From Saccharomonospora cyanea NA-134 (GTDB lineage Bacteria; Actinomycetota; Actinomycetes; Mycobacteriales; Pseudonocardiaceae): DNA of 64,000 bases. A model generated the notes under the pieces. The model was not told the origin of the DNA and did no database searches. It worked only from the letters and a program-made list of their open reading frames with translations. The position numbers and the translations under genes were made by a program. The stretch is taken from assembly GCF_000244975.1 (NCBI RefSeq), contig NZ_CM001440.1:5173340-5237339 (forward strand), written 5' to 3'. Below, piece by piece: positions 25,279 through 33,034 of this stretch. Every line of letters starts with the position of its first letter. The stretch's first letter is position 1.

Positions 25279-25434
25279 CGTGTCCGCAGGTTGTGAACGC
25301 GTGCCCGCAGCCCAGGAACGCGTGTTCGCACTTCCCGCACGGGGTCCCGAAAACGCTTGCGCTCGGACGTGCCTGAACGGCGAACACCCGTGCACAGAGT
25401 GCGAACACTCGTGCGCAGCCTGCGGACACGGCGT
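25279..25434. repeat. Intergenic repeat cluster built on TGCGGACACG / GCGAACAC units
   Basis: The 320-nt gap between the unknown gene pair and arfB holds no gene. It carries multiple units in both orientations: CGTGTCCGCA (25279-25288), GAACGCGTGCCCGCA, GAACGCGTGTTCGCA, GCGAACACCCGTGC (25380-25393), GCGAACACTCGTGCGCAGCC and TGCGGACACG (25421-25430). A near-identical block recurs at 63228-63314, so this is a dispersed intergenic element. Confidence 0.65.
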
Positions 25435-25859
25435 CAGTCGTCCCACGACTTTCGGTTGCGCTTGAGCTGGCCGCGTCGCTTCTTGCTCGCCAGGCGGCGT
25501 TCCTGCGAACCCTTCGTCGGCTTGGTGGGACGGCGCTTCCTCGGAGGGGGCGCCGCCGCCTGCCGCAGCAGCGTCGCCAGCCGTTCGCGCGCGGCGCGCC
25601 GGTTGGCGAGCTGCTCGCGGTGCTCGCCCGCCACGACGGTGAGCACACCGTGGGACAACCTGCCGCTCAGCCGCGCGAGCAAACGATTGCGCAGGTCGTC
25701 GGGCACCGATGGCGAGCGTGCCACGTCGAACGACAACTCCACCCGGGACGACGTCGTGTTGACACCCTGCCCGCCCGGGCCCGACGACCGCGAGAACCGC
25801 TCCGACAGCTCCGCCTCCGGAATCACCAGACGCGCGTCGACGTGCAGGTGCTCTGCCAT
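25434..25859 (-). CDS. arfB: Peptidyl-tRNA hydrolase ArfB (ribosome rescue)
   Basis: ArfB enters the empty mRNA channel of stalled ribosomes and hydrolyses the peptidyl-tRNA. The 141-residue protein has the release-factor-type catalytic GGQ motif in SRSSGPGGQGVNTT and a C-terminal Lys/Arg-rich tail (KPTKGSQERRLASKKRRGQL) that sits in the mRNA channel. Size and both parts match the family. It starts 9 nt after the purM stop and is probably the last gene of the purF-purM unit. Confidence 0.92.
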   Translation of the reverse strand: MAEHLHVDARLVIPEAELSERFSRSSGPGGQGVNTTSSRVELSFDVARSPSVPDDLRNRLLARLSGRLSHGVLTVVAGEHREQLANRRAARERLATLLRQAAAPPPRKRRPTKPTKGSQERRLASKKRRGQLKRNRKSWDD

Positions 25860-25868
25860 CGCGATCGG

Positions 25869-26939
25869 TCAGAAACGCGGGTGGTCTCCGGTGAGCGTGA
25901 CACGCGGGCCGTCCGGGTCGTCCGACGGGCGCACCTCACCCAACACCCACGCGGGCAGGTGCCGCGCGGTGAGCAGGGCCAGCGCGCGGTCCACGTCCTC
26001 GGGCGAGACGACGACCACCATGCCGACGCCCATGTTGAACGTGCGTTCCATCTCCTCACGTTCCACCCGGCCACGCTGGGCGATCATCGCGAACACCGGA
26101 TCGGGCGTCCAGGTGTGCCGTTCGAGCTGGGCGACGACCCCATGCGGCATCACCCGTTCGAGGTTCGCCTGCAACCCGCCGCCCGTGATGTGCGCGAACG
26201 TGCGCACCTCGGCCTCGGCCACGAGGGCGAGGCAGTCCTTCGCGTAGATCCGGGTGGGTTCGAGCAGTTCCTCACCGAGCGTGCGGCCGAACTCCTCGAC
26301 GTGCCCCTCCAACGGCATCCGCGCGATGTCGAGCAGCACGTGCCTCGCGAGCGAGTACCCGTTGGAGTGCAGGCCCGTGGAGCCGAGCCCGATCACGACG
26401 TCGCCCGGCCGCACCAGGTCCGGCCCGAGCACGGCCGACGCCTCGACCACGCCGACGCCGGTGGCGGACAGGTCGTAGTCGTGCTCGCCCATCATGCCGG
26501 GATGCTCGGCGGTCTCCCCACCGAGCAGCGCGCAGCCCGCACGCACACAGCCCTCGGCGATACCCGAGACGATCGCCTCGATCTTCTCCGGCTTCACCTT
26601 GCCGACCGCGATGTAGTCCTGCAGGAACAGCGGCTCCGCACCGGTCACCACGAGGTCGTCCACGACCATCGCCACCAGGTCGATGCCCACCGTGTCGTGC
26701 TTGTCCAACGCCTGCGCGACCGCGATCTTGGTGCCGACGCCGTCGGTGGACGACGCGAGCAGCGGCTCCGTCCAGCGGCCCGCCTTGAGCGCGAACAGCC
26801 CCGCGAACCCGCCGACACCACCCACCACCTCGGGCCGGGTCGCCCTCGCGGCATGTGGCTTGAGCAACTCGACGGCTTCGTCGCCTGCGTCGATGTCGAC
26901 ACCGGCAGCGGCATACGTGGCGCGCGCGGACTCGCTCAC
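25869..26939 (-). CDS. purM: Phosphoribosylformylglycinamidine cyclo-ligase PurM
   Basis: PurM closes FGAM to aminoimidazole ribotide using ATP, the fifth step of de novo purine synthesis. The 356-residue protein starts at GTG 26939 (MSESARATYAAAGVDIDAGD) with the typical YAAAGVDI opening. Other motifs are ASSTDGVGTK, CALLGGETAEHPG and the ITGGGLQANLERV segment. It follows purF by 30 nt in the same orientation, the standard purF-purM pair. Confidence 0.97.
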   Translation of the reverse strand: MSESARATYAAAGVDIDAGDEAVELLKPHAARATRPEVVGGVGGFAGLFALKAGRWTEPLLASSTDGVGTKIAVAQALDKHDTVGIDLVAMVVDDLVVTGAEPLFLQDYIAVGKVKPEKIEAIVSGIAEGCVRAGCALLGGETAEHPGMMGEHDYDLSATGVGVVEASAVLGPDLVRPGDVVIGLGSTGLHSNGYSLARHVLLDIARMPLEGHVEEFGRTLGEELLEPTRIYAKDCLALVAEAEVRTFAHITGGGLQANLERVMPHGVVAQLERHTWTPDPVFAMIAQRGRVEREEMERTFNMGVGMVVVVSPEDVDRALALLTARHLPAWVLGEVRPSDDPDGPRVTLTGDHPRF

Positions 26940-26969
26940 GAAAGCGGCTCCATCCTCATTCCGTAACGA

Positions 26970-28517
26970 CTAGGGACGCCGAACGGCATCCTCGGCACCG
27001 TACCCCGACGCCGACGTGGGCAATTGACTCGGCTTGCCACTCCAGCTCTCCGCGCTGCCGTCGGAGCCGAGGTTCTCCAGCAGGTGCTTGCCGATCAACT
27101 CCTCGTCGGGGAGCGGGATCGGGTACCTGCCGTCGAAACAGGCCGCGCACAGCCGGGACGCGGGCTGCTCGGACGCGGCGACGAGGCTGTCGAGCGAGAC
27201 GTACCCGAGCGAGTCGGCTCCGATCGAGCGGCGGATGCCGTCGAGGTCGGCGCCGCCTGCCACGAGCTCGGCCCTCGATGCGAAGTCGATCCCGTAGAAG
27301 CACGGCCAGCGAACGGGCGGCGAGGCGATGCGGACGTGCACCTCGACGGCCCCGGCCTCCCGCAGCATCCGCACGAGCGCGCGCTGCGTGTTGCCCCGCA
27401 CGATGGAGTCGTCCACCACGACCAGCCGCTTGCCCCGGATGACCTCGCGCAGGGGGTTGAGCTTCAGCCGGATGCCAAGCTGCCGGATGGTCTGGGACGG
27501 CTGGATGAAGGTGCGCCCGACGTAGTTGTTCTTCACCAGCCCGGACCCGTACGGGATGCCCGACGCCTGCGCGTACCCGATGGCGGCCGGGGTGCCGGAC
27601 TCGGGCACCGGGATGACCAGGTCCGCCTCGGCGGGGTGTTCGTTCGCCAGCCTGCGACCGATCTCGACGCGGGTGGCGTGCACGCTGCGTCCCGCGATCA
27701 CCGTGTCCGGGCGAGCCAGGTAGACGTACTCGAAGACGCAACCCTTGGGCTCGGGGTTCGCGAACCGGGAGGAACGAAGGCCGTCCGTGTCAATGGCGAT
27801 GAGCTCGCCGGGCTCGACCTCGCGCACGAAGGACGCGCCGACGATGTCCAGCGCCGCGGTCTCGCTCGCCACCACCCAGCCGCGTTCGAGCCTGCCGAGC
27901 ACGAGCGGACGGATTCCGTGCGGGTCGCGGGCGGCGTAGAGGGTGGTCTCGTCGGCGAACGCCAGGCAGAACGCCCCGCGCACGTCCGGCAGCAGGTCGA
28001 GGGCCGCCGCCTCGATGCCACGGTCAGCGGCGGCGTGGGCCAGCAGGCCGCACAGCAGGTCGGAGTCGGTGGTGGCGCCACCACGCTCGACGACCCCGAG
28101 TTCCCGGGCGCGTTCGTGCAGTTCGTGAGTGTTGACCAGGTTGCCGTTGTGACCGAGCGACAGCCCGGTGTCGGCGCTGGTGGTGCGGAACACGGGCTGG
28201 GCGTTCTCCCACGTGTCCGCCCCGGTGGTGGAGTAGCGGCAGTGACCGACGGCCACGTGCCCCTGCAACGACGACAACACCTGCTCGTCGAAGACCTGGC
28301 TGACGAGGCCGAGGTCCTTGAAGACCACGATCTGCTTGCCGTCGGACACCGAGATGCCCGCGGCCTCCTGGCCTCGGTGCTGCAAGGCGTACAGGCCGTA
28401 ATACGTCAGCTTGGCGACGTCCTCGCCCGGTGCCCACACTCCGAAGACACCGCATTCCTCACGGGGTTCCGACTCCAGAGGCTCCGGTTCCGCCTGATCC
28501 GCTCGGACCTGCTCCAC
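26970..28517 (-). CDS. purF: Amidophosphoribosyltransferase PurF
   Basis: PurF makes 5-phosphoribosylamine from PRPP and glutamine, the committed step of purine synthesis. The 515-residue protein carries a propeptide ending just before the catalytic cysteine in REECGVFGVWAPG, a class II glutaminase domain, and a PRTase domain with the PRPP loop LVVVDDSIVRGNT. C-terminal cysteines (SRLCAACFDG) fit the Fe-S form of the enzyme. GTG 28517 is preceded by GAGGAG. Confidence 0.97.
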   Translation of the reverse strand: MEQVRADQAEPEPLESEPREECGVFGVWAPGEDVAKLTYYGLYALQHRGQEAAGISVSDGKQIVVFKDLGLVSQVFDEQVLSSLQGHVAVGHCRYSTTGADTWENAQPVFRTTSADTGLSLGHNGNLVNTHELHERARELGVVERGGATTDSDLLCGLLAHAAADRGIEAAALDLLPDVRGAFCLAFADETTLYAARDPHGIRPLVLGRLERGWVVASETAALDIVGASFVREVEPGELIAIDTDGLRSSRFANPEPKGCVFEYVYLARPDTVIAGRSVHATRVEIGRRLANEHPAEADLVIPVPESGTPAAIGYAQASGIPYGSGLVKNNYVGRTFIQPSQTIRQLGIRLKLNPLREVIRGKRLVVVDDSIVRGNTQRALVRMLREAGAVEVHVRIASPPVRWPCFYGIDFASRAELVAGGADLDGIRRSIGADSLGYVSLDSLVAASEQPASRLCAACFDGRYPIPLPDEELIGKHLLENLGSDGSAESWSGKPSQLPTSASGYGAEDAVRRP

Positions 28518-28603
28518 GAAAAGGCTCCTCTACGTACGAGAACGGGCCGTCCACAGTCTAGGCCCGAAAGCCTGGTGGGCGACCCGTTCTCGTGATGCGA
28601 AGC

Positions 28604-29056
28604 TCACGCGGTGGCACGAAGCCACTTGGCCTGACCGCGGTTGCCGCGAACCCAGCAGCCCCGCGCGGCCGCACCGTGGGGGCGCACCTGCGGTTCCGGG
28701 GCTTCGGGCAGGTCGAGCAGCGCGTCGACCACCTCGCGCATACCGCCGTCCCGCCGCCACAACAACGTGCTGGGAGCGAGGATGTCGGACTCCTCGGCTG
28801 GCATCCGCATGGCCGTGACCTCGTCCTCCGCGTCGAGCCGGACGACGTCGACCACGGTGCCGTGCACACGAACCCCGACGATGGTGATGATCTCACCTTC
28901 CGCGTCGCGCGGGTGCACGAACTTGTACCCGCGCTCGACGAGCCTGCCGAGCGTGTCCTCCACCTCGGCGGCTTCGGCGGCCTCGGTGGCTTCTACGGTT
29001 TCAGGGGTTCCGGGGGTTCCGGGGGTCTTGGTGGGGAGCTCAGCCGGCGAGGTCAT
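28604..29056 (-). CDS. Conserved actinobacterial hypothetical protein upstream of purF
   Basis: A 150-residue protein with a repetitive N-terminal linker (PGTPGTPETVEATEAAEAAE) and a folded C-terminal part (about 38-150) containing GEIITIVGVRVHGTVVDVV and the tail RGNRGQAKWLRATA. No known domain is recognised. The linker is encoded by 9-nt repeats. ATG 29056 is preceded by GGTGAG and overlaps the end of the DUF397 gene by 17 nt, so both may be on one transcript. Confidence 0.75.
   Translation of the reverse strand: MTSPAELPTKTPGTPGTPETVEATEAAEAAEVEDTLGRLVERGYKFVHPRDAEGEIITIVGVRVHGTVVDVVRLDAEDEVTAMRMPAEESDILAPSTLLWRRDGGMREVVDALLDLPEAPEPQVRPHGAAARGCWVRGNRGQAKWLRATA
28963..29025 (-). repeat. 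9-nt repeat array encoding an E/A- and T/P-rich linker
   Basis: Seven 9-nt units on the + strand: CCTCGGCGG, CTTCGGCGG, CCTCGGTGG, CTTCTACGG, TTTCAGGGG, TTCCGGGGG, TTCCGGGGG. They keep the frame of the 150-residue protein. Confidence 0.6.
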
Positions 29057-29288
29057 CGAACTCACCGTCCTTGGCGCCCGCGAGGAACGCGGCGATCTCG
29101 GCCTTTGTGTACAGGAGCGCAGGACCGTGCGGATCACGGGAGTTGCGCATGGCCACGCCTCCCGACCTCAGGCGGGCGAGTTCCACACAGTTGCCCATGG
29201 AACTGCTGTACGAACTCTTGCGCCACGTCACGTCCGCCAACGCGTCCGAAGAGACTGCCGCAGCACTACCGCGGACCGCCTTCGCCAT
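29040..29288 (-). CDS. DUF397 family protein
   Basis: An 82-residue protein with the family core VTWRKSSYSSSMGNCVELARL and the ending TKAEIAAFLAGAKDGEFDDL. DUF397 proteins pair with the XRE/DUF5753 regulators of the WhiJ class, which control development or metabolite genes in Streptomyces and act like an antitoxin or anti-regulator. The matching XRE gene lies 217 nt upstream on the same strand. A long inverted repeat sits in that gap, within the promoter region of this gene. Confidence 0.92.
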   Translation of the reverse strand: MAKAVRGSAAAVSSDALADVTWRKSSYSSSMGNCVELARLRSGGVAMRNSRDPHGPALLYTKAEIAAFLAGAKDGEFDDLAG

Positions 29289-29324
29289 GATCCTCACCTT
29301 CCCGACCGACAACCTTTGGAGGAT

Positions 29325-29398
29325 GCATCTGCACGTGCATTCGATTGTGCGCGCAGAGTAGCACCGCCGCATGCAGGTGTGGATGCACGTGCAGATGC
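29325..29398. promoter_or_regulatory. 16-bp perfect inverted repeat between the XRE and DUF397 genes
   Basis: GCATCTGCACGTGCAT (29325-29340) is the exact reverse complement of 29383-29398. Each arm contains the smaller palindrome TGCACGTGCA. It is a strong candidate operator for the adjacent XRE regulator, upstream of the DUF397 start. Confidence 0.65.
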
Positions 29399-29505
29399 GA
29401 GAGCACGCAAGATTGATCACATAGTGACACAACTCACTCTGGACAACCTTTTCGCAGCTCAGAAGACAAGTCGATCACCTGCGGAAACGTGAACGTGAAA
29501 CAGGC

Positions 29506-30381
29506 TCAGCTTTCCGACAGGACCTTGGCTATCAGGTCCCGGGAACGCTTCGGAGTTTCGGCATCGACGGCGAGCCGGTCGAGCGACCGCCCGATCAGCT
29601 CGATCTCGTCCGCCCGCTCCAGGTAGACACCACCCGCGATGTGGTCGACGTAACCGATGTTCGGCAGTTCCGGCTGGGCGAAGCGCAGGAGCGTGAACGG
29701 CCCGTCGGCGGCGTAACCGCTGCGGTCGTACGGCACCACCTGCACCGTGACGTTCGGCAACGTGGTCACCGCGAGAAGCCGTTCGAGCTGGGCGCGGTGC
29801 ACCTTCCGGCCGCCGAGTGGACGGCGGAGAACCGACTCGTCGAGCACCACCCACAGCCTCGGCGCGTCCGGCCGTACCAGGAGCCGCTGCCGCCGCATCC
29901 GCACCGCGACCCTCGACTCGGCCTCCTCGCCCGCCGCGTCGGGAACGCCGTGCGTGATGACCGCCCGCGCGTAGTCCTCGGTCTGCAACAGCCCCGGGAC
30001 GAACTGCAGCTCGTACGTCTGGATACGTGAAGCCGCCTCCTCGAGGCCGAGGAACGGCTCGAACCACTTGGGCGTGTAGTCGTTGAATTTCTGCCACCAG
30101 CCCGGCTGGTTGGCCTCCCTCGCCATGTCGAGCAGGACGTCTCGTTCGCCGGGGTCCGTGACGCCGTACAGCGTCAGCAGGTCGGCGACGTCCCGCTCCT
30201 TGAAGCCGACCCGGCCCAGTTCGATCCGACTGATCTTCGATTCGGAGGCGCGGATGTGGTAGCCCGCGTCGCCCCGGGTGATACCCGCCAGCTCACGCAG
30301 GCGGCGGAGTTGCGCACCGACGATCATTCGACGAGCGGTGGGGGTGCTGTGCTCAGCCCCGGAACCGCCTCGCGCAGCCAT
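29506..30381 (-). CDS. XRE-family regulator with DUF5753 (WhiJ-like)
   Basis: The 291-residue protein has an N-terminal helix-turn-helix (LRRLRELAGITRGDAGYHIRASESKISRIELGR) and a DUF5753 domain (about 110-285) with the typical LQFVPGLLQTEDYARAV and VRMRRQRLL segments. This class works with DUF397 partners in actinomycete development and secondary metabolism. ATG 30381 is preceded by GGAAGG. It is probably autoregulated and acts at the inverted repeat just downstream. Confidence 0.93.
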   Translation of the reverse strand: MAARGGSGAEHSTPTARRMIVGAQLRRLRELAGITRGDAGYHIRASESKISRIELGRVGFKERDVADLLTLYGVTDPGERDVLLDMAREANQPGWWQKFNDYTPKWFEPFLGLEEAASRIQTYELQFVPGLLQTEDYARAVITHGVPDAAGEEAESRVAVRMRRQRLLVRPDAPRLWVVLDESVLRRPLGGRKVHRAQLERLLAVTTLPNVTVQVVPYDRSGYAADGPFTLLRFAQPELPNIGYVDHIAGGVYLERADEIELIGRSLDRLAVDAETPKRSRDLIAKVLSES

Positions 30382-30531
30382 TCTCGCTGTCTGTTCCTTC
30401 CTGGTCTTCTCGCTCCGGCGCCGGTCACGGCTGGTGAATGGTACCCGGAAGAACGCTCCTGATCACCGAAAAGTACTCCGCGAGTCGACACCGTCCAAGC
30501 CGCCGCAGCAGCGTTTTCGCGCAGAACGCCA

Positions 30532-30912
30532 CTACAGCCGGACGATCGGCAACCAGTGCGAGACGTCGGCGCGCGTTCCGGACGCCGCGACCCTTCCCCC
30601 CTCCACCGCATCGGTCCATTCGAGACGTCCCAGGGCGAGCTCCAGCCAGGTCCTCGGATCCGTCTCGACGACGTTCGGAGGCGTGCCGCGCGTGTGACGG
30701 GGACCGGCTACACATTGGACGGCCGCGAACGGAGGAACCCGGACCTCGACACTGCGGCCGGGAGCCACGGCGGCGAGCGTCTTCAGACTCAGCCGGACGG
30801 CCTTCGCCACCTCCGCCCGCGCGGGCTCGGGCTCACCGGCGTCGAGCCACGGCACCACGACCTCGCACGCGGCCCGCAACTCGCCGGGATCAATCAAGCG
30901 TGAAGACGGCAT
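30532..30912 (-). CDS. Sterol carrier (SCP2-like) family protein
   Basis: A 126-residue protein with an SCP2-type lipid-binding fold ([22 protein letters not shown] and the [15 protein letters not shown] stretch). Homologues of this size lie near purF in mycobacteria, from memory. Ligand unknown. ATG 30912 is set by a TACTGT hexamer 6 nt upstream. It is divergent from the T7SS-associated gene with 55 nt between starts. Confidence 0.8.
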   Translation of the reverse strand: MPSSRLIDPGELRAACEVVVPWLDAGEPEPARAEVAKAVRLSLKTLAAVAPGRSVEVRVPPFAAVQCVAGPRHTRGTPPNVVETDPRTWLELALGRLEWTDAVEGGRVAASGTRADVSHWLPIVRL

Positions 30913-30918
30913 GCTCCC

Positions 30919-30924
30919 ACAGTA
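30919..30924 (-). promoter_or_regulatory. -10-like hexamer of the SCP2-like gene
   Basis: Minus-strand TACTGT ends 6 nt before the ATG at 30912. On the plus strand the overlapping TAAGCT (30922-30927) could serve the divergent gene at 30968. Confidence 0.5.
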
Positions 30925-30967
30925 AGCTGGTGGCGACTGTCGGCACGGACACCACCTGGGGAAGTAC

Positions 30968-31579
30968 ATGGGCCAGCGCGACGACTCCCACCGCCTCGTG
31001 CCCGAGCAGGCCGCCGCCGTCCGCAAGCCCGAGATCACGGCCGACATGCGGGCCAACGCCAGGGCGAATCCGGGCAGCTGGCTGTACGTCATCGACGAGG
31101 CGTTCGACCCGAACGGCAACGTGCCCTCGTGGGCCGTCATCGGCGCCTACCCGGTCAACGACCGGGGCGAGATCGTGGACGACTTCCACTTCAACGACCA
31201 GTACCGGCCCTCGCCGCAGGCCCTCGGGTTCCCCGAACCCAGCAGCGAACTGGAGTACCTGCTCCAGCTCGTCTACACCCGTCACCGCCCCGAGGAGGAC
31301 CTCGCGCACGCGGTGCTCGACGCCGAACTGTACGTCTTCGCCTACACGCCCGCGCAGCGCACCCTGGTGGGGGTCCACGACCTCGACGGCGACGTCGTGG
31401 TGCCCGCCTACACCGCGAGGTCGCTCGCGCCCCGCGACTGGCCGCATGCCCGGAAGGTGCGCGGCAGGGACATCATCGACCTGCTCGGGGGCTGTCCGCT
31501 CGCACTGAACCCGGACGACGTCATCACAGCCCTGGTGACTCCGGAGGAGCTCCTACACGCAAGCGGCCGGCTGCGCTGA
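30968..31579 (+). CDS. Type VII secretion system-associated protein
   Basis: A 203-residue soluble protein with the family core [30 protein letters not shown] and [14 protein letters not shown]. Proteins like this are annotated as T7SS-associated in actinomycetes, often as lone genes without the secretion machine. Its molecular role is unknown. ATG 30968 has GGGAAG upstream. The T7SS substrate cassette of this window is 25 kb away. Confidence 0.7.
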   Translation: MGQRDDSHRLVPEQAAAVRKPEITADMRANARANPGSWLYVIDEAFDPNGNVPSWAVIGAYPVNDRGEIVDDFHFNDQYRPSPQALGFPEPSSELEYLLQLVYTRHRPEEDLAHAVLDAELYVFAYTPAQRTLVGVHDLDGDVVVPAYTARSLAPRDWPHARKVRGRDIIDLLGGCPLALNPDDVITALVTPEELLHASGRLR

Positions 31580-31650
31580 ACATCGCCGCGGGTCACTTTC
31601 GATCCGTCGAACCGCCGTCTCGCCGACGCGAATTCGCGAAGCCCTCGGCG

Positions 31651-31695
31651 CCTCCGAGGCTTCCGAGGCTTCCGAGGACTCCGAGGCCTCCGAGG
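31651..31695. repeat. 9-nt tandem repeat, five units
   Basis: Units CCTCCGAGG, CTTCCGAGG, CTTCCGAGG, ACTCCGAGG, CCTCCGAGG. The region is intergenic. The minus strand reads as Ser/Glu/Ala repeats but I see no supported gene. Confidence 0.7.
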
Positions 31696-31846
31696 CCCTG
31701 ACACATTGATCGTTCGGCTCACCGCTGCCCGGTCGAACGCCGACACTAAAGGAGCTCTCCCCCTCCTTTCGTCGGTAATCAGTCAAGAAAATTACCCACT
31801 CGGCCTAAAGTTTTCACGCCAACCAGTGACAACCTCGGCGCGCTGT

Positions 31847-31884
31847 GCTCACAATCAACCGCCGAACCGCCACGTTGAGTGAGC
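31847..31884 (+). promoter_or_regulatory. Possible 5' UTR stem-loop of the GH25 gene
   Basis: GCTCAC-AA-TCAAC (31847-31859) can pair with GTTGAGTGAGC (31874-31884), leaving a two-base bulge and a 14-nt loop. It ends 41 nt before the ATG. I could not match it to a known riboswitch. Confidence 0.3.
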
Positions 31885-31925
31885 GATTCAAAGCGAGGGC
31901 ACAGTTCTAGGAAAGGACAGTTCCG

Positions 31926-32795
31926 ATGGGTATCGGACGGAGAAGGTGGCGAATCGCCGCTGCCACCGTCGCCGCGTCCGTCAGTGCGCTCCTGCTCGGC
32001 GCACTGACCCCCGCGGCGGCCGACGTCGACACCGACACGAGCACGAACGACCGGGTCCAGGTCGACCACGCAATGGGTTCGCAGATCAGGAAGCACGAGG
32101 GCGACGGATCGACCTCGTACACGAAACGACGCGCTCTGGAACCGCAGGGATTGAACTCCGACGGCGCGAGGGCCTACGCCACGGTTCCGGGTATCGACGT
32201 CAGCAGCTGGCAAGGAAACGTCGACTGGTCTTACTGGTGGAATCAGGGCAAACGATTCGCATACGTCAAGGCGACCGAGGGAACCAGCTACGAGAATCCC
32301 TATTTCGCGCAGCAGTACAACGGTTCCTACAACGTGGGCATGATCCGGGGCGCGTACCACTTCGCGCTGCCGAACGTGTCGTCCGGCGCGGCGCAGGCCA
32401 ACTTCTTCGTCGACAACGGCGGCGGCTGGTCCCGTGACGGCAAGACCCTGCCGGGCGCACTGGACATGGAGTACAACCCGTACGGCGCCACCTGCTACGG
32501 CAAGACGAAGGCGCAGATGACGGCGTGGATCAAGGACTTCCACGACACCTATCACGCCCGCACGGGCCGCTGGCCGGTCATCTACACCTCGACGAGCTGG
32601 TGGAACCAGTGCGTCGGCACCGCGGGCGACTTCTCCAGCACCGCGCCGCTGTGGGTTGCGCGGTACGCCTCGTCGGTGGGCGAGCTGCCGTACAACTGGG
32701 GCTACCACACCTTCTGGCAGTACACGTCGAGCCCGATCGACCAGAACACGTTCAACGGCTCCTACGACCGGCTGAAGGTCCTCGCCACCGGCTGA
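31926..32795 (+). CDS. Secreted GH25 muramidase (lysozyme)
   Basis: GH25 lysozymes cleave the beta-1,4 bond after N-acetylmuramic acid in peptidoglycan. The 289-residue protein has a Sec signal peptide (about residues 1-32, ending PAAA), a spacer to about residue 85, and a GH25 TIM-barrel domain. Catalytic residues visible are Asp91 (GIDVSSWQG) and the Asp180-x-Glu182 pair in ALDMEYNPY. It ends with WQYTSSP and a substrate-binding C terminus. AAAGGA precedes the ATG. It could serve cell-wall remodelling or act against other bacteria. Confidence 0.93.
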   Translation: MGIGRRRWRIAAATVAASVSALLLGALTPAAADVDTDTSTNDRVQVDHAMGSQIRKHEGDGSTSYTKRRALEPQGLNSDGARAYATVPGIDVSSWQGNVDWSYWWNQGKRFAYVKATEGTSYENPYFAQQYNGSYNVGMIRGAYHFALPNVSSGAAQANFFVDNGGGWSRDGKTLPGALDMEYNPYGATCYGKTKAQMTAWIKDFHDTYHARTGRWPVIYTSTSWWNQCVGTAGDFSSTAPLWVARYASSVGELPYNWGYHTFWQYTSSPIDQNTFNGSYDRLKVLATG

Positions 32796-32845
32796 GTCCG
32801 GCTCCTGAAGCGACCGAGCAATCGAACACGACCGAACCGCGTGCA

Positions 32846-32881
32846 GAGGGCTTCCATCCGGGCTTCCGGGTGGAAGCCCTC
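32846..32881 (+). terminator. Terminator after the GH25 gene
   Basis: Arms 32846-32861 and 32866-32881 form a 16-bp stem with one wobble pair and a 4-nt loop, 51 nt past the stop. Confidence 0.7.
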
Positions 32882-33034
32882 GCCGTGCCGACCACCCCGC
32901 CTCCCACCCCACGCGCTGACGGAGCAGAATGCGCAGGCGCTCGCGTTTCGGGGAGCCGCAGTCCTCCGGATGTGGCATATGAGGGGGATTCGAAAAGCGC
33001 TTCAGGGGCGCAGTTCCTTACGGAAGGCACGGTC

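Larger units (their letters stand above)
31580..31925. other. 346-nt gene-free gap before the GH25 muramidase
   Basis: The gap holds a 9-nt tandem repeat (31651-31695), a lower-GC stretch with GGTAAT/ATTACC arms (31774-31779 and 31791-31796), and a potential 5' UTR stem-loop. No convincing ORF is present. It is likely the promoter and leader of the muramidase gene. Confidence 0.55.

Noticed and set aside
25262-25465. Short Cys-rich ORFs in the 25.2-25.4 kb repeat cluster
   Set aside because: Their cysteines come from the TGCGGACACG/GTGTGC repeat units, not from a coding signal; starts lack ribosome sites.
31553-31786. 77-codon minus-strand ORF with Ser/Glu/Ala repeats
   Set aside because: The repeat pattern comes from the 9-nt DNA array; there is no ribosome site and part lies under the end of the T7SS-associated gene.
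31747-31925. c-di-AMP (ydaO) riboswitch upstream of the GH25 gene
   Set aside because: The gene type fits, but the conserved core and paired regions could not be identified in the sequence.
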